Assembly: GCA_028583685.1 (NCBI GenBank)
Contig: JAMXIF010001253.1
Span: forward strand, 74,521,461-74,585,460
Length of the DNA: 64,000 nucleotides
Direction of reading: 5' to 3'
Source: Petaurus breviceps papuanus
Lineage: Eukaryota > Chordata > Mammalia > Diprotodontia > Petauridae
The notes beneath the pieces are model-generated. The model saw only the letters and a program-made list of their open reading frames with translations. It did no database searches and was not told the DNA's origin. Shown in pieces: positions 22,196 through 33,500 of the stretch. The number at the start of each line of letters is the position of its first letter. Within the stretch, counting starts at the first letter, position 1. The translations under genes and the position numbers were made by a program.

Positions 22196-23860
22196 ACTAC
22201 AAGAAATTATTTCAAGTGGTCTGGCAAAGCCGAATCTAAGCAAAAATGTGAAGTGTATCTTTGATGCCCTACTGCCTCAGTTTCAATGTCCCTTTCTCTT
22301 TCCTATTGCTTCTTGCTCCTTCACATGAAGCCCACCATATATCTTATTGTTGTTTTCAATCTATCAAGCATTCCTTGATAAGTCTTGATAACTAAGCTGC
22401 TAATAGATAATGGCAGATTGGAAACTCTCCCAAGGAGGCCTGCATTTTCCAGCTTTACAAAAGAAAAGTCTTTGATATCCAAGAGAATATAATGGTCAAA
22501 TGGAAGATTGGAACTGAAATGTGGAGTCCAGTCTCATACATAGTTCCCAAATATCGGCAATTAATTTATATTTCTCTTATCTTTCCTTCTATACTATGGG
22601 AATAGGAAGGAAAAAAGATCATTGAGGAGAAAATGGTAATGACAAAAGAGAAGATGAATTAAAAATGAAAAGAAAGAAGTATTGATCAATTAGTTCCAAC
22701 CTAACTCACAGAAGTTAGATGGGTGCCCTTGGGAAAATTCAATAATCCTACACTGTCTAAGATTCTTGACCTGTTAAAGAGGAAACATCAAAATACATCC
22801 ACAAAATCACTCCAGTGAATGCCTTAATGGGGAACCAACCACCTTAGTACAGGAACTCCTCATCTATAGTTTCTGTGACACATTTTACTAGTATTGGTGA
22901 GGTTGGCTACCAAGACACTCAGTAGATGAACCTGAGAAAAGCTATGCTTGTAGCCCTTAGCACTATGGCTGAAGTTTGGGCCCTAGCCTAGCAAGAAGAG
23001 GAAGACAATAGTCATTGTCTGGGAAATCACTGATGATTTTGGCAATACCTCACTAGCCCATGCTATAATGTGACAGTAAGGTATTTGGCCAAGATAGAGA
23101 TTTTTTTGTAAAATTACTAAACCCATTGATGATGGTATCCGTGAGGTCATCCTTCACATGCTTGCTTTTCATCAGTGTCTCTCTCTCATTGGACTCAGGA
23201 CCTTCGCATGGATTTGGTTAACAGGGCCAACATTTGTTACATGACGTGGTAGGCATTTAATGGAAAATGCATCCATCTTGAAATACAATCCATAAGCATT
23301 AAAAAGGAAGGAGGATGCAGTAGCTCACTCTGTAAATGAACAAAAGTACGTGTCACAGAAAATTAGAAATGACTAAACACTCATCCGTTACCCATTTTAA
23401 GCAACATCCCTTAATGATTCTAAATGAAACAGAAAATTAAAAATCTGTGAGATGAAGACAGTAGCAAATTGAAATACTTACTCAGGAATGGTATGAATGC
23501 AGCCAGAAGCTAACACTTCATATTTATGTAACTACACTAATGGGGAAAATGAGTTGTCATGCATTCTTTTATAATGAGAATGTGATTCATTAAGCTTATT
23601 TTTAGTTCAAAAGCAGAATCCAAGAGATAAATTTAGAAAGGTGGCATTCAGAAAAATGACTCAGTTTATGGGCTGGATCAGAACATCCTGTATCTGTAGG
23701 CCATTTCCCTTCTTTCAGATCCCTGGGTTATAAAAATTAATCATCATTCAGTGACATGATCTGTGACAGCAGTGCCCTAGTGAAGAGGTAGGTTTATAAC
23801 CTGAAGAGTTCAGAAAGAGGATTTGAATTACAGTGTCATATATGAAGAAGAAAGTCAGTG
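22196..23860. other. unassigned sequence
   Basis: No repeat head, TSD pair, RNA gene or protein motif recognised over about 1.6 kb. Composition is unremarkable and AT-rich. Confidence 0.45.
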
Positions 23861-23965
23861 TTATGTAGTAGAGAGTTGACTTTAGAGTCAGTAGGACCTT
23901 GGTTCAAGTTAAGCCTGTGACATGCATTGACTGTGTGACCCTGGGCAACTTAACCTTCTAGTGCA
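23861..23965 (+). repeat. MIR-type SINE fragment
   Basis: 'ttatgtagtagagagttgactttagagtcagtaggaccttggttcaagtt' and 'ctgtgtgaccctgggcaac' form a MIR/Mar-type head and B-box region. The rest is missing. Confidence 0.65.
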
Positions 23966-24299
23966 TTGGAAAATTCTTTAGGAATGTAACTTGCAGAGAA
24001 GGTCCTGATCTACATTGGTAGAAGTTTCCTCACTTGAAGCTCCCTATAATAATGAAATAATAGACCTAGTCCACACCTGAAGAGGTCATGCAGCTAATAC
24101 CTCAAGGTTGTAGTGGAATTATTTAAGCCAAATCCTTGTAAAGGAAGGGGGTGGGGGTGGTACAGACAGAGCTATTCACGAAGCCTGGGCAGCTGTTACC
24201 ACCAGGGACAATCTGAGGAGGGGACTGATGGATGTAAGTTCCATAATCTACTGGTATCTGGTAAAAACTGGTAGATATCAAACTGGTAGATATGAATTA

Positions 24300-24625
24300 T
24301 TCACTCCAAAAGCATTTATTAAGCACTTTACTTGTGTGACATATTCAGTGCCAAATGGTGGCATGGGATGAAATAAACATTTATTAAGTGCCTACTGTAT
24401 GCCTTATTCTAAGGCACTGTGTTAAGCACTTCATTTGGTCTTCACAACAATGCTATGAGCTATGTGCTATTACCCCAGTTTTTATAGTGTTGGAAACTGA
24501 GGCTGAACAAGAATAAGTGACTAGACCAGGGTCACACAGCTGGGATGTATCTGTGGCTGTATTTGAACTCAGATCTTCTTGACTCCAGGACCAGTGCTTC
24601 ATCCATTGCACTACCTCACTTCCTA
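24300..24625 (-). repeat. CORE-SINE (MIR3/Mar type) with L2-like start
   Basis: 'aaaagcatttattaagcactttac' and 'aaacatttattaagtgcctactgtatgcc' precede a reverse-complement SINE: 'ccagtttttatagtgttggaaactgaggctg', 'agtgactagaccagggtcacacagctg', 'atttgaactcagatcttcttgactccaggacc' and 'catccattgcactacctcac'. The last matches the GTGGCACAGTGGAT head. Confidence 0.75.
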
Positions 24626-24659
24626 AGCAGGGATACAAATTTTGGTTTATGAAATAATC

Positions 24660-25140
24660 CATACAAATACAAAGACAAAGCAAAAATAATTCCTGTTCTC
24701 GAGGAGCTCTTGTTCTAATGGAAGAGACAACAGGTATGGGTATATTTCTAGATATAGATACATACACGTGTACTACATATTCCATATACATACATACATA
24801 CATACAAGTTACACATTATGTATATGTACATATATGATATGTGTAAAGAAAGTATAAGTTAACTTTAGAGAGGGAGGCATGACCATCTGGGGTGGCAGCA
24901 GGGAAAGGTCTCTTGCAGAAGGTGGGATTTAAGCTTAATCTTAAAGGAAGCCAGGGATTCCAGGAGGCAGGGGTGAGGAAAATGCTGCAGGCAGGGGGGA
25001 GAATCAGTGAAAAGGCCCAGGACAAAAGACATAGACCCGAGTGTGAGGCACATCCAGTAGGCCAGATCCAGGATCTGGACTGTACAGTATGAGGAAGGAA
25101 GCAATTTGTAAGATACAAAGAAGTGGTGATATGGTCTCAA
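24660..25140 (+). repeat. old interspersed-repeat fragment, class uncertain
   Basis: 'ttcctgttctcgaggagctcttgttctaatgg' is followed, after a TACA-rich stretch at 24755-24840, by 'aaggtctcttgcagaaggtgggatttaagcttaatcttaaaggaagccag' and 'ggcaggggtgaggaaaatgctgcaggc'. This is the same old unit as at 10.4 and 50.5 kb. Confidence 0.6.
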
Positions 25141-26141
25141 CACTCCTTCTCCATCTCCTTTCATGGACCTCCATCCAGGTCACATCTGTCAACCACAGGT
25201 AACCCCAAGGCTCAATTCTAGACCCTCCTCTCTTCTCCCTCCATAATATTTTGCTTAATGGTATCATCAGCCCCCATGAATTTAATTATCATCTATATGT
25301 AGATATTTCTGAAATCTATTTATCAAGCCCTGAACTCTCTCCTGACCTTGAGACTCACTTCTCCAACTGCCTAATAGACATCTTGGACTAGATACCCAAA
25401 AAACATCTTAAATTCAACATGTTCAAAACTGAATTCATTATCTGCTCCCAAACCCACCCCTTTTCCTAACTTTCCCATTATTATCTAGGATACTACTATC
25501 CTCAAAGTCACCCAGGTTCAAAACTTAGGGGTCATCTTTATCATTCTTTCACCCAGATATCTAATTTATTGCCAAATTTAATCGATTCAACCTTCACACC
25601 TCTAATATATGCTTCCGGTGACTTCTTCTCTGACAGCTGCCACTCAAGTGGAGGTTTCATCACTTCACACATGGACTATTTTAATAGCCTTCAGGTTGGT
25701 CTCCATTGATCAGATGCTTCCCCACTCCAATTCATCTTCCACACAGCTACCAAATTAATCTTCTTAAAGTACAGATCTGACCATGTCACTCCCCACCCAA
25801 TAGCTTCCCGGTACCTCTAGGATTAAATAGAAAATTCTTTGTTTGACACTTAATGACCTTCATAATTGGTCTCCTTTCTAATTTTACAATCTTCTTAGAC
25901 CTTACTCCCCTTCACATACTCTACAATCCAGTGAAACTGGCCTTGTTCCCTGAACACAAAATTCCATCTCCTGACTCCTGTGAATTTTTATGAACTGTCC
26001 TACATTCCCGGAAGTCTCTCTCCCCTTGTCACCACCTCCTAGCTTTCCTGGCTTCCTTCAATACTCAGTTAAAATTCCATCCTATGCAAGAAGACTTTCC
26101 CAGTCCCCCTTAGTTCTACTTCCTTCTTATGTATTAAAAAA

Positions 26142-26190
<49 letters not shown>

Positions 26191-26450
26191 CATATACACA
26201 GAAACACACACATAAAATGTAAATGTATGTGTTGTGTGTGCATATAAAATTTACAGATATGTAACATATATATTCATACATATGTAGAAGTGTGTATAAA
26301 ATTGATTTGTACATTATTATTTGCATGTGATCTCCTCATTAGATTGTGAACTTCCTGAGGACAAAGGGTGCCTTCACCTTTTTTATATCCTCAGTGCTTA
26401 GCACAGTACCTAACACATAGTTAATAAATGCTTTTTTATTGACTTGTTAA
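25141..26450 (+). mobile_element. L2 LINE fragment with RT C-terminal motifs and 3' end
   Basis: From 25203 a frame reads PQGSILDPPLFSLHNILLNG and then FNYHLYVDISEIYL. These match RT motif B (PQGSVLGPLLFSLY) and motif C (YHLYADDTQIYL) of L2, with the catalytic ADD changed to VDI. The downstream C/T-rich blocks (ATGGACTATTTTAATAGCCT, CCATGTCACTCC, CTTCAATACTCAG) and the terminal 'cagtacctaacacatagttaataaatgc' complete the L2 3' order. The copy is 5'-truncated, non-coding and interrupted by a (TG)n run at 26155-26190. Confidence 0.82.
26142..26300. repeat. (TA)n-(TG)n microsatellite inside L2
   Basis: TATATATATATG leads into about 15 TG units at 26155-26187, then CA/TA-rich sequence to 26290. 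Confidence 0.95.
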
Positions 26451-26570
26451 CTTGAAAGAGATTAAGTGACTTGTCCATAGTAATATAGTCATTAAGTGCC
26501 CGAGGCAGAATTTTAACTCAAGTATCCTGAATCCAAGTCAAAGTGGTTGGATTAAATGGCCTCCAAGACC
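26451..26570 (-). repeat. MIR-type SINE fragment
   Basis: 'gagattaagtgacttgtccatagtaat', 'aggcagaattttaactcaagtatcctgaatcc' is reverse-complement MIR core-to-head order. Confidence 0.55.
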
Positions 26571-26689
26571 ACTTTCAGATCTAGATCTTTAATCCTTCAC
26601 TTTTGGGGGAGACTTTAACTCTGCTCTTCCTCACTCTGAAAACCACTGTCTTTAAAGAGGAAGAAACATCAAATTAAATAAATAAAAGC

Positions 26690-28640
26690 AATATTAGACA
26701 CAAATGGAGGAAAATATAACTCTTAATTTTAAATATGAATGGATTAAAGAATCCAATAAAATCAAGAAGAGTGATAGATTTTATAAGAAAACAAAATTCC
26801 ATAATCCGTTAACTTATCAAAAATATATCCAAAAATCAAAGAAACACAAAAATTAGAATCTGTAAAAAAAAAAAACTTACTATGCATTAAATGAACACAA
26901 AAAAAGCAGGCTTTGAAATCATGCTATCACACAAAATAAAAATGAAAATTCAAAATATGCACAAATAAGAAAATTGCATTATGTTTAAAGGGATTATAGG
27001 CAATTAACCCATAGCAATATCAAAATTATATGCTCCAAAAATCATAGTATAAAAAATAAGTGAAAAATAGCTGAATAATAGGAGACTTTTTAGATGTGAA
27101 CAAATCCAACAGAAAAGAAATGAAGAAAAGAAAAAATATATAATTGAATGAATTACTGGAGAAACTAGAACCAAAAGACTTATAAAAATTAAATGGAAAA
27201 TCAAAAAAATATAAATATATGTGTGTATAAATATATATGTATATATGTGTGTGTATATGTGTGTATATATATGTATATATATACATATATATATGAACTC
27301 AGCACCACATGGAGCTCTTACAAAAATCATCAGCATATAAGACACTGTGATATTAAAAATACATGTAAAAAGGCAAAAATAACAAATTTTTTGCTTGTAG
27401 ATCACAATTTAATGAAAATAATAAATAGTTCCAATATTCAAATCCAAGTAGAGACTGAACAAATGAAATTTTAATTAATGGGTTAAATAATAAATCATAG
27501 AAATAATTTATAATTTTTGAAAGACAAAAATAATCATGAAACAACATGCCAAAATCCTGGGATATAACTAAAAGGAAAATTATATTCCTAAAAACAAACG
27601 AAAAATATAAAATAAGAAGATGAATGAACTAAATGTGCATTTTAAAAATTATAAGGCCAACAGATACACAAAGCTAAAATAAGCACAAAAAAAGAAACAC
27701 TGAAAATGAGAAGAAAAGTAGATTAATTGGAAATTTTTAAAACTATAGAAATGATAAGCAAAATTAACAATTGGCCTTTTAAAAGACTTACAAAATTGAT
27801 CAAAATAAGCCAGAAAAAACAAACCAATAATATGGTAAATGCAAAAAGTAAAATTATAACAAAATCAGAAGAAATAAAAAGAATTGTTAGAATCTGCTAC
27901 ACACAATTATATACATACATACGCATATAGTAATTTTTTTTAATCCAAAAGGCAATAATAGAAAGGGAAATACCATTCAAGATCAACTATTTGGGGATAA
28001 TTTTACTAACGAACATGAGATATTTATATAGATTCAATTACAAAGTATGCCTTAAAGAAATAAAGGGACAGCTTAAATAGCAAAAAGAATATTTGATGTT
28101 TATGAATGGGCCAACCCAATCCAATAAAAATGATGAGACTACTAAATATAATTTAGGGATGGTTCCAGAAAAACCTGGAAAGACTTATATGAACTTGTGA
28201 AAAGTGAAATGAACAGAACCAGGAGAATATTGTACACAGTAACAGCAATATTGTAATTATGACAAACTATGAAAGGTTGTTATGTATTCTGATCAATACA
28301 ATGATCCAAGATAATTCCAAAGGACCCATGATGAAAAATGCTATCTACCTCCAGAGAGATTCTGAATGCAGATTGAAGTATACTTTTTTTTTACTTTTGT
28401 TACTTTTGTTGTCTTCTTTGGTTTTCTTTTGCAATATGACTAATATAGAAATATGCAATATGACTAATATAGAAATATAGACTTCACATGTGTAATCAAT
28501 ATCACATTTTTTTGCCTTCTCAAGGGGCAGGGGAGGGAAGAAAGTAAGGGAAAATAAGGTAACTCAAATTTTTTTAAATGAATGTCAAAAAAATTTTATG
28601 TGTAATTGGGAAATATTTGACAAAATAAATAATTTTTTAA
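26690..28640 (+). mobile_element. L1 remnant A: ORF2 pieces and 3' UTR
   Basis: At 26710-26800 the EN N-terminal order of L1 ORF2 is readable (NITLNFKYEWIKESNKIKKS). Parts at 27560-27900 (KLIKISQKKQTN region) and 27955-28140 correspond to the stretches around the L1 EN-RT linker and RT ('ataccattcaagatcaacta', 'atgaatgggccaacccaatccaataaaaatga'). At 28160-28640 the marsupial L1 3' UTR is clear: AACAGAACCAGGAGAATATT, ACAATGATCCAAGATAATTC, CTACCTCCAGAGAGATTCTG. Large internal parts are missing. A 24-bp unit is tandemly duplicated at 28431-28478. An AT/GT-rich microsatellite lies at 27215-27295. Confidence 0.75.
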
Positions 28641-29950
28641 CTTATAAGAAGCAGATTATATACTTTTCACAATTATGGGTAGGAGATGTATTCTTTATCA
28701 AACAAGAGATAGAGAAAATTATAAAAGGTAAAATTAGTCATTTTGATTAGAAGAAATTAAAAGGCTTTTGCACAAGCAAAATTAATGCAGCTAGGAGTAA
28801 GAAAGGAAATGAATAGGGAAAATCTTTGCATCAGATTTCTCAAATGGGGCACCCAGATGGCACAGTGGAAAGAGCAATAGCCTTGGAGTCAGGAGGACAT
28901 GAGTTCAAATCCAGCCTCAGACACTTGACACTTACTAGCTATGTGGCCCTGGGCAAGTCACTTAAACCCAATTGCTTTGCACACAAAAACAAAAAATAAA
29001 AAAAAAAACCTCAAACAATGGTTTGGTATTCAAAAGACAACTAAAAGACACACATATAGTTGATATAAATACAAATATAGATATGAAACAAAGCCATTTC
29101 CAATAGATCAATGGTTAAATATGAACTAATACTTCTCAAAAGAATTGTAAACTATTAACAACCATGTAAAAGGATGTTCCAAATCACTCATAATAAGGGA
29201 AATGCAAATCAAAACAATTCTGAGGTTTTACCTCATGCCTAGAAAATGTACAAAAATGACAAAAATATGAGAAGAGTCTATTCTGGAGGGTTTGTGAAAT
29301 CATGAGCATTCTAGTGCATTGTTAGTTAAGCACAATCAGCACAATCATTTTGGAAAACAATTTAGAATTAAATAAAATTACTAAAATGTCCATACATTTT
29401 TAACAAGAGCTTTCACTACTAGGCATATTAAGTCACTGATAACAAGAAAATTTTGCTATACAACAAAATATTTATTTCAACTGTTTTTAGTAGCAAAGAA
29501 CTGGAATCAAAGTACATAGCCATCAGCTGGGGAATAGCCAAACAAATTGTGGTACATGCATATAATGGAATATTACTGTGACATAAGAAAACACAAATAT
29601 TACTAATACAGAGATGCATAGATTTATATAATTTCATGTAGAATGAAGTAAGCAGAGTCAAGAAAAAATATACACCATGGTTACAGCAATGTAAATGGAA
29701 AGAACAAGAAACACAAAATGATAGAAAATGAATATTGCAACACAAAAAATAAACATGGCTCCAAAGAAGAGATATGAGAAGACTCTTCCTGCTACTACTT
29801 TGCAGATGCAGGTTTTTCATATATCAATAGGTTAATTACTTGTCATATGGTATGGTTCTTTGGAAGGGAGAAGGATACAGGGAGAAAATTAAGCAATGTA
29901 AAAACAAAAGATTATCAATACAAATTTATTTGAGAGGGGGAAAAAATAAT
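28641..29950 (+). mobile_element. L1 remnant B, split by a SINE
   Basis: The left part (28641-28845) reads like the L1 ORF2 C-terminal third ('ttctttatcaaacaagagatagagaa', 'aaggcttttgcacaagcaaaattaatgcagc'). After the SINE the same strand continues with 'ggaaatgcaaatcaaaacaattctgagg' (29200) and, at about 29528-29575, KLWYMHIMEYYCDIRK. That is the ORF2 C-terminal block also seen at 3.03 kb. Numerous stops show the copy is dead. Confidence 0.78.
28846..29010 (+). mobile_element. tRNA-headed SINE nested in L1 remnant B
   Basis: GGGGCACCCAGATGGCACAG, GAGTTCAAATCCAGCCTCAG, ACTTACTAGCTATGTGGCCC, TGGGCAAGTCACTTAAACCC and an A-rich tail with CA interruptions. The TSD is short or decayed ('ctcaaa' on both sides). 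Insertion post-dates the L1. Confidence 0.88.
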
Positions 29951-31195
29951 CAGTTCCATTAAAATAGAGGCAAGCATCCAGGTCAAATCACCAACACTAA
30001 GGTGTTTCTAACACTAGCTCTTGCCTGTTTCATCAAGGAAAACATCAGTTGATGACCACCTATCAAAGCTATTCCCCTTTCCCATGTCTACTCTTTTTCC
30101 ATAGTATTTTTGCCAAACACTTCCATAATATATCCTTGCTCAGAAACTAGAATACACAAACACACACACACACACACACAATTTTCATCATGGTGTATGC
30201 ATGCATACACATATCTCATACGTATTTGCATTATTGAGTTGCCTTTCTAACACTTACCTGCATGCTTTTATCTCTTTAGATATAAATCACTACCCCCAGA
30301 TTGACTCTTTCTTTAGTTCCATCTCACTTGGAATTATCTATGTGGGTAAATTTCTTCCAAAAACTCTGTTATTTAACAAGGGTAAAAGTCAAGTCACTTT
30401 CTCACTCCTTTCATTAGGTCTACAATCCTCAGCAAGCCAACAAATAATAATTAATGCTCTTTTCCTTGGTTATGCACAGATGAAAATAGTATCTTCCAGT
30501 TGGGTTCAAAATTATTATGGGAGACATGATATAATACCTCCAAGCACTAGCTTCAAGATTGATATTTTACTACTATTACTAACTCAGTCACTGCAAAACC
30601 AGAGGTGATGTCAGATATGGAGTCTCATGCTAACAAAGTGAAGAAATCAGAACACTACTACTGCCAAACATGAGCCCAAGGGCTAAACTGAGACCTTAAA
30701 TGTGCATTGTTAGGTAAATCATCAGGGACCTCCTTGGCTAGAGTTGAATCTCCAGTTAATGATGAATTGGAACTCCACTATTTCCACCTGCCTCTTAGTT
30801 GGATCATTGTTGGAAGTAAAACAGCCTGGCTAAAAATCTAGTAGCCTAGTGCACAAGGAATGGGTTCTTGACAAGAACAAAGAGGTTCTTGACTCCAGGT
30901 CACACAATGAATTGAATTCTCTTCTACTGCAATTCAGAAATCATTCAGTTCAAATTTAGGTCTCTCATACCTTGTCTGACCCAGTTAATGAGGAGGAGTT
31001 TATATATTCTGACAGAGTTGACATTTCTAACTGCAAAGTAAGGAAGTTCCTTAAAGCCTAAAAAAGTAAAACCAGGTGTTTTGCAGCTGTAGAAATAATG
31101 TGTATATGTCTATAATTATTTATGAAGGTGCCTATGATTTGATTTTCCTAAAGTCCCAATGCTTTCTGAAAAGTAAAGTTTCTGACAAAGTTCAA
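29951..31195. other. unassigned; (AC)n at 30158-30180
   Basis: A short CA microsatellite at 30158-30180. The open frame at 30201-30608 (135 codons) has a hydrophobic, Ser/Leu-rich composition without a recognised domain and lacks gene context. No other repeat or RNA gene is recognised. Confidence 0.5.
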
Positions 31196-31570
31196 ATCAT
31201 AGAATACTAGAAATCACAGGATCCTAAAACTGGAAGGAACCTCAAAGGTCTTCTAGTTTAATCCATATCCTAATCATGACTCCAAGCTACATTTCTAGCA
31301 AGTGATCATTTAACCATGCTTTGAAAACTTCCATTGGCAAGGAACTCAATACTTCTAGAAGCAATCTCATTCATTTTTGGACTTTTCTCATTGTTAGGAA
31401 ATTATTCCTTATGCTGAGCCAAAATCTACCTCCCTGTAACCACATTTGATCTTTCCTCCAAAGACAGGTAGAATAAATCCAATTCCTCTTCTATAAGAGT
31501 GCCTTCTAAATATTAGATGGTTGTTATATAATTTCTCTTTATTCTTCTTTCATTCATGATAAATATCCCC
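31196..31570 (-). mobile_element. CR1/L3-type LINE 3' fragment
   Basis: 'caggatcctaaaactggaaggaacctcaaaggtcttctagttta' is the antisense CR1-type end ('aggatcatagaat...ttggaaaagaccttcaagatcatc'). It continues with 'accatgctttgaaaacttccattggcaaggaactc', 'ggaaattattccttatgctgagccaaaatctacctccctgtaa', the conserved CR1/L3 3'-UTR order. Confidence 0.7.
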
Positions 31571-32690
31571 AAGCCCTTTGATAAATCTTTATATGTCATA
31601 TCATATGTCATGTCATTTAATGAATGCTTATTGATTGATTGATTCCTCCTAGCATTGAGGCCAATTTTCTATCCACTAAAACAAACTACCTCTTTTTCTT
31701 GTACATAACCAGAAGTAGCACCTCTAATGCTACTTGGCCATTGATATCTTCTGATGGTGTCATTCTGTCCCACTCACCAGACCTGCTCCTTACTAGTCTC
31801 CATTGAATATGGGTCCCCTGCCAAACTCATCTGCACTGAACACATGATCCCCAGTGGATGCTCCTCCATTGCATGCACACCTTCTGCCAGATGCTATTAT
31901 GCTGGACACATGGTCTCAACCTATGGTTGTAGAGCCTCTCTATACTTCCAGATTCTTGCTTCAGATGGAATTGTGGTTTCTGATAGAACTCTTTCAATTT
32001 AAAGCCCAGAGTCTTTTTGTTGTGTCTTAGTTTGGTTTAGTCTACAGTTGTTTAGGAATGCAACAACCCTTGCTTCAGCCAGAATAGCACCAAGGAAAGC
32101 CCTTCCATTGAATGAGTCACCTGTCTTCTCCTTTTGGAGTCTTGAATTCTGATTTTCAACTGATTTTCCCCCAAAGTACCAAGCTCTTTAAAACAAAGGT
32201 CAGAGGTAGACCCAGCTAAATAGGTAACCCCCTCAGGTCTTTTGAACTGAATTTACTTATCACTGGGCTTGGGTCTCCACGGATGACCTCATTGTAGTGT
32301 ATAGAAGCATTCCCCATGACTCTTGATTTTAATCTCTAAAAACTAAACCAAACCTAATCATCCATGTAGAGGTTAGCCATGCAACAATTGTCAAAGAAAC
32401 TCTGGGGTCAGGATGCCCCAGTTTCTTAAATTCAAAACCCCTTCTTTTTTTACATAGATAATTAAGTGGAAAAAACCCACAAATTCAGAGTCTATCCACA
32501 TTCCTGGCCTTTAGTATTTATTTATGACCAACAAAGCCTAAAGATGCTTTGAGCTCACTTCTATATCAGAAGTACAAAATCCTGGTGCTAAAAGAGGTCT
32601 TAGAGGTTGTCTTGTATAACTCTCATCTGAACCATGAAATCCCTCTATAACATTCAGTTCAATTCAATTACAAATTTATTAAGCACCTGC
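31571..32690. other. unassigned; L2-like end at 31610-31650
   Basis: 'tcatttaatgaatgcttattgattgattg' is an isolated L2/MIR-like end. The open frame at 31754-32002 has no recognised motif. Otherwise no gene or repeat is visible. Confidence 0.45.
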
Positions 32691-32692
32691 TA

Positions 32693-32940
32693 AATGCAGC
32701 TAGGTGGCACAGTGGATAGAGTGCCAGGCTTGGAGTCAGCAAGACCTGAGTTCAAATCTGGCCTCAGACACTTACTAGCTGTATGACCCTGAATACGTCA
32801 CTTAATCCTGTTTGTCTCAGTTTCCTCATTTATAAAATGAGGTAGAGAAGGAAATGGCAAACCACTCCAGTATCTTTGCCAAGAAAACCCCAGATGGGAT
32901 TGAGAAGAACCGAACACAACTGAACCAACTGAACACGAAC
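32693..32940 (+). mobile_element. Mar-1 type CORE-SINE (cluster copy 1)
   Basis: Full order: GCAGCTAGGTGGCACAGTGG, GAGTTCAAATCTGGCCTCAG, GTATGACCCTGAATACGTCA, GTCTCAGTTTCCTCATTTAT, GAAGGAAATGGCAAACCACT, CCAGTATCTTTGCCAAGAAA, then 'gaagaaccgaacacaactgaaccaactgaac'. The last is a Bov-B-like tail. Confidence 0.92.
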
Positions 32941-32969
32941 AAATCCAGACTATGGCATATTCTTCATTT

Positions 32970-33215
32970 TTTGAGGCAGCTAAGGAGTTCAGTGGGTAGA
33001 ACACTGGGTCTGGAGTCAGGAAGACCTGAATTCAGATTTGATACTTACCAGTTGTGTGATCCTGGGCAAGTCACTTAGCCTCTGTTTGTCTTAACCCACT
33101 AGTGAAGGAAATGGCAAACTACTCCAGTATCTTTGTCAAGAAATCCTCATAGACAGTACTTAGACAGACATGGTCCACAAGGCCATGAAGAGTCAGACAC
33201 AACTGAACAACAAAA
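32970..33215 (+). mobile_element. Mar-1 type CORE-SINE (cluster copy 2)
   Basis: 'gaggcagctaaggagttcagtgggtagaac', 'tgatcctgggcaagtcacttagcctctgtttgtctta', 'ggaaatggcaaactactccagtatctttg' and the tail 'ggccatgaagagtcagacacaactgaacaac'. It has a variant middle ('acccactagtgaagg') also seen in the copy at 61.26 kb, so the two may belong to one subfamily. Confidence 0.9.
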
Positions 33216-33247
33216 AAACCAACAAATCTAAATCCATTGTTCTTTTA

Positions 33248-33500
33248 TGGGCAGTAGGTGCCACAATGGGTAGCGTGCCAGAGCTGGAGTCAGGAAGTCT
33301 TACATTCCTGTGTTCAAATCTGGCCTTAGGCACTTCCTAGCTGTGTGACCCTGGGCAAGTCACTCAAACCTGTTTACCTCAGTTCCCTCATCTGTAAAAT
33401 GAGCTGGAGAAAGAAATAGCAAATCACATCAGTATCTTTGCCAAGAAAAATCCCAAATGAAGAGTCGGACACAATGGAAAATAACTGAGCAACCACAAAA
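33248..33500 (+). mobile_element. Mar-1 type CORE-SINE (cluster copy 3)
   Basis: 'gggcagtaggtgccacaatgggtagcgtgccag', 'tgtgtgaccctgggcaagtcactcaaacctgtttacctcag', 'aaatgagctggagaaagaaatagcaaatcac' and the tail 'gaagagtcggacacaatggaaaataactgagcaac'. Confidence 0.9.

Noticed and set aside
30201-30608. 135-codon plus-strand frame starting MHTHISYVFALLS
   Set aside because: Hydrophobic AT-rich translation after a CA microsatellite; no domain recognised.
32693-33500. Regularly spaced similar units, at first sight array-like
   Set aside because: Units are about 250-bp CORE-SINEs with SINE heads and tails, not a CRISPR or satellite array.
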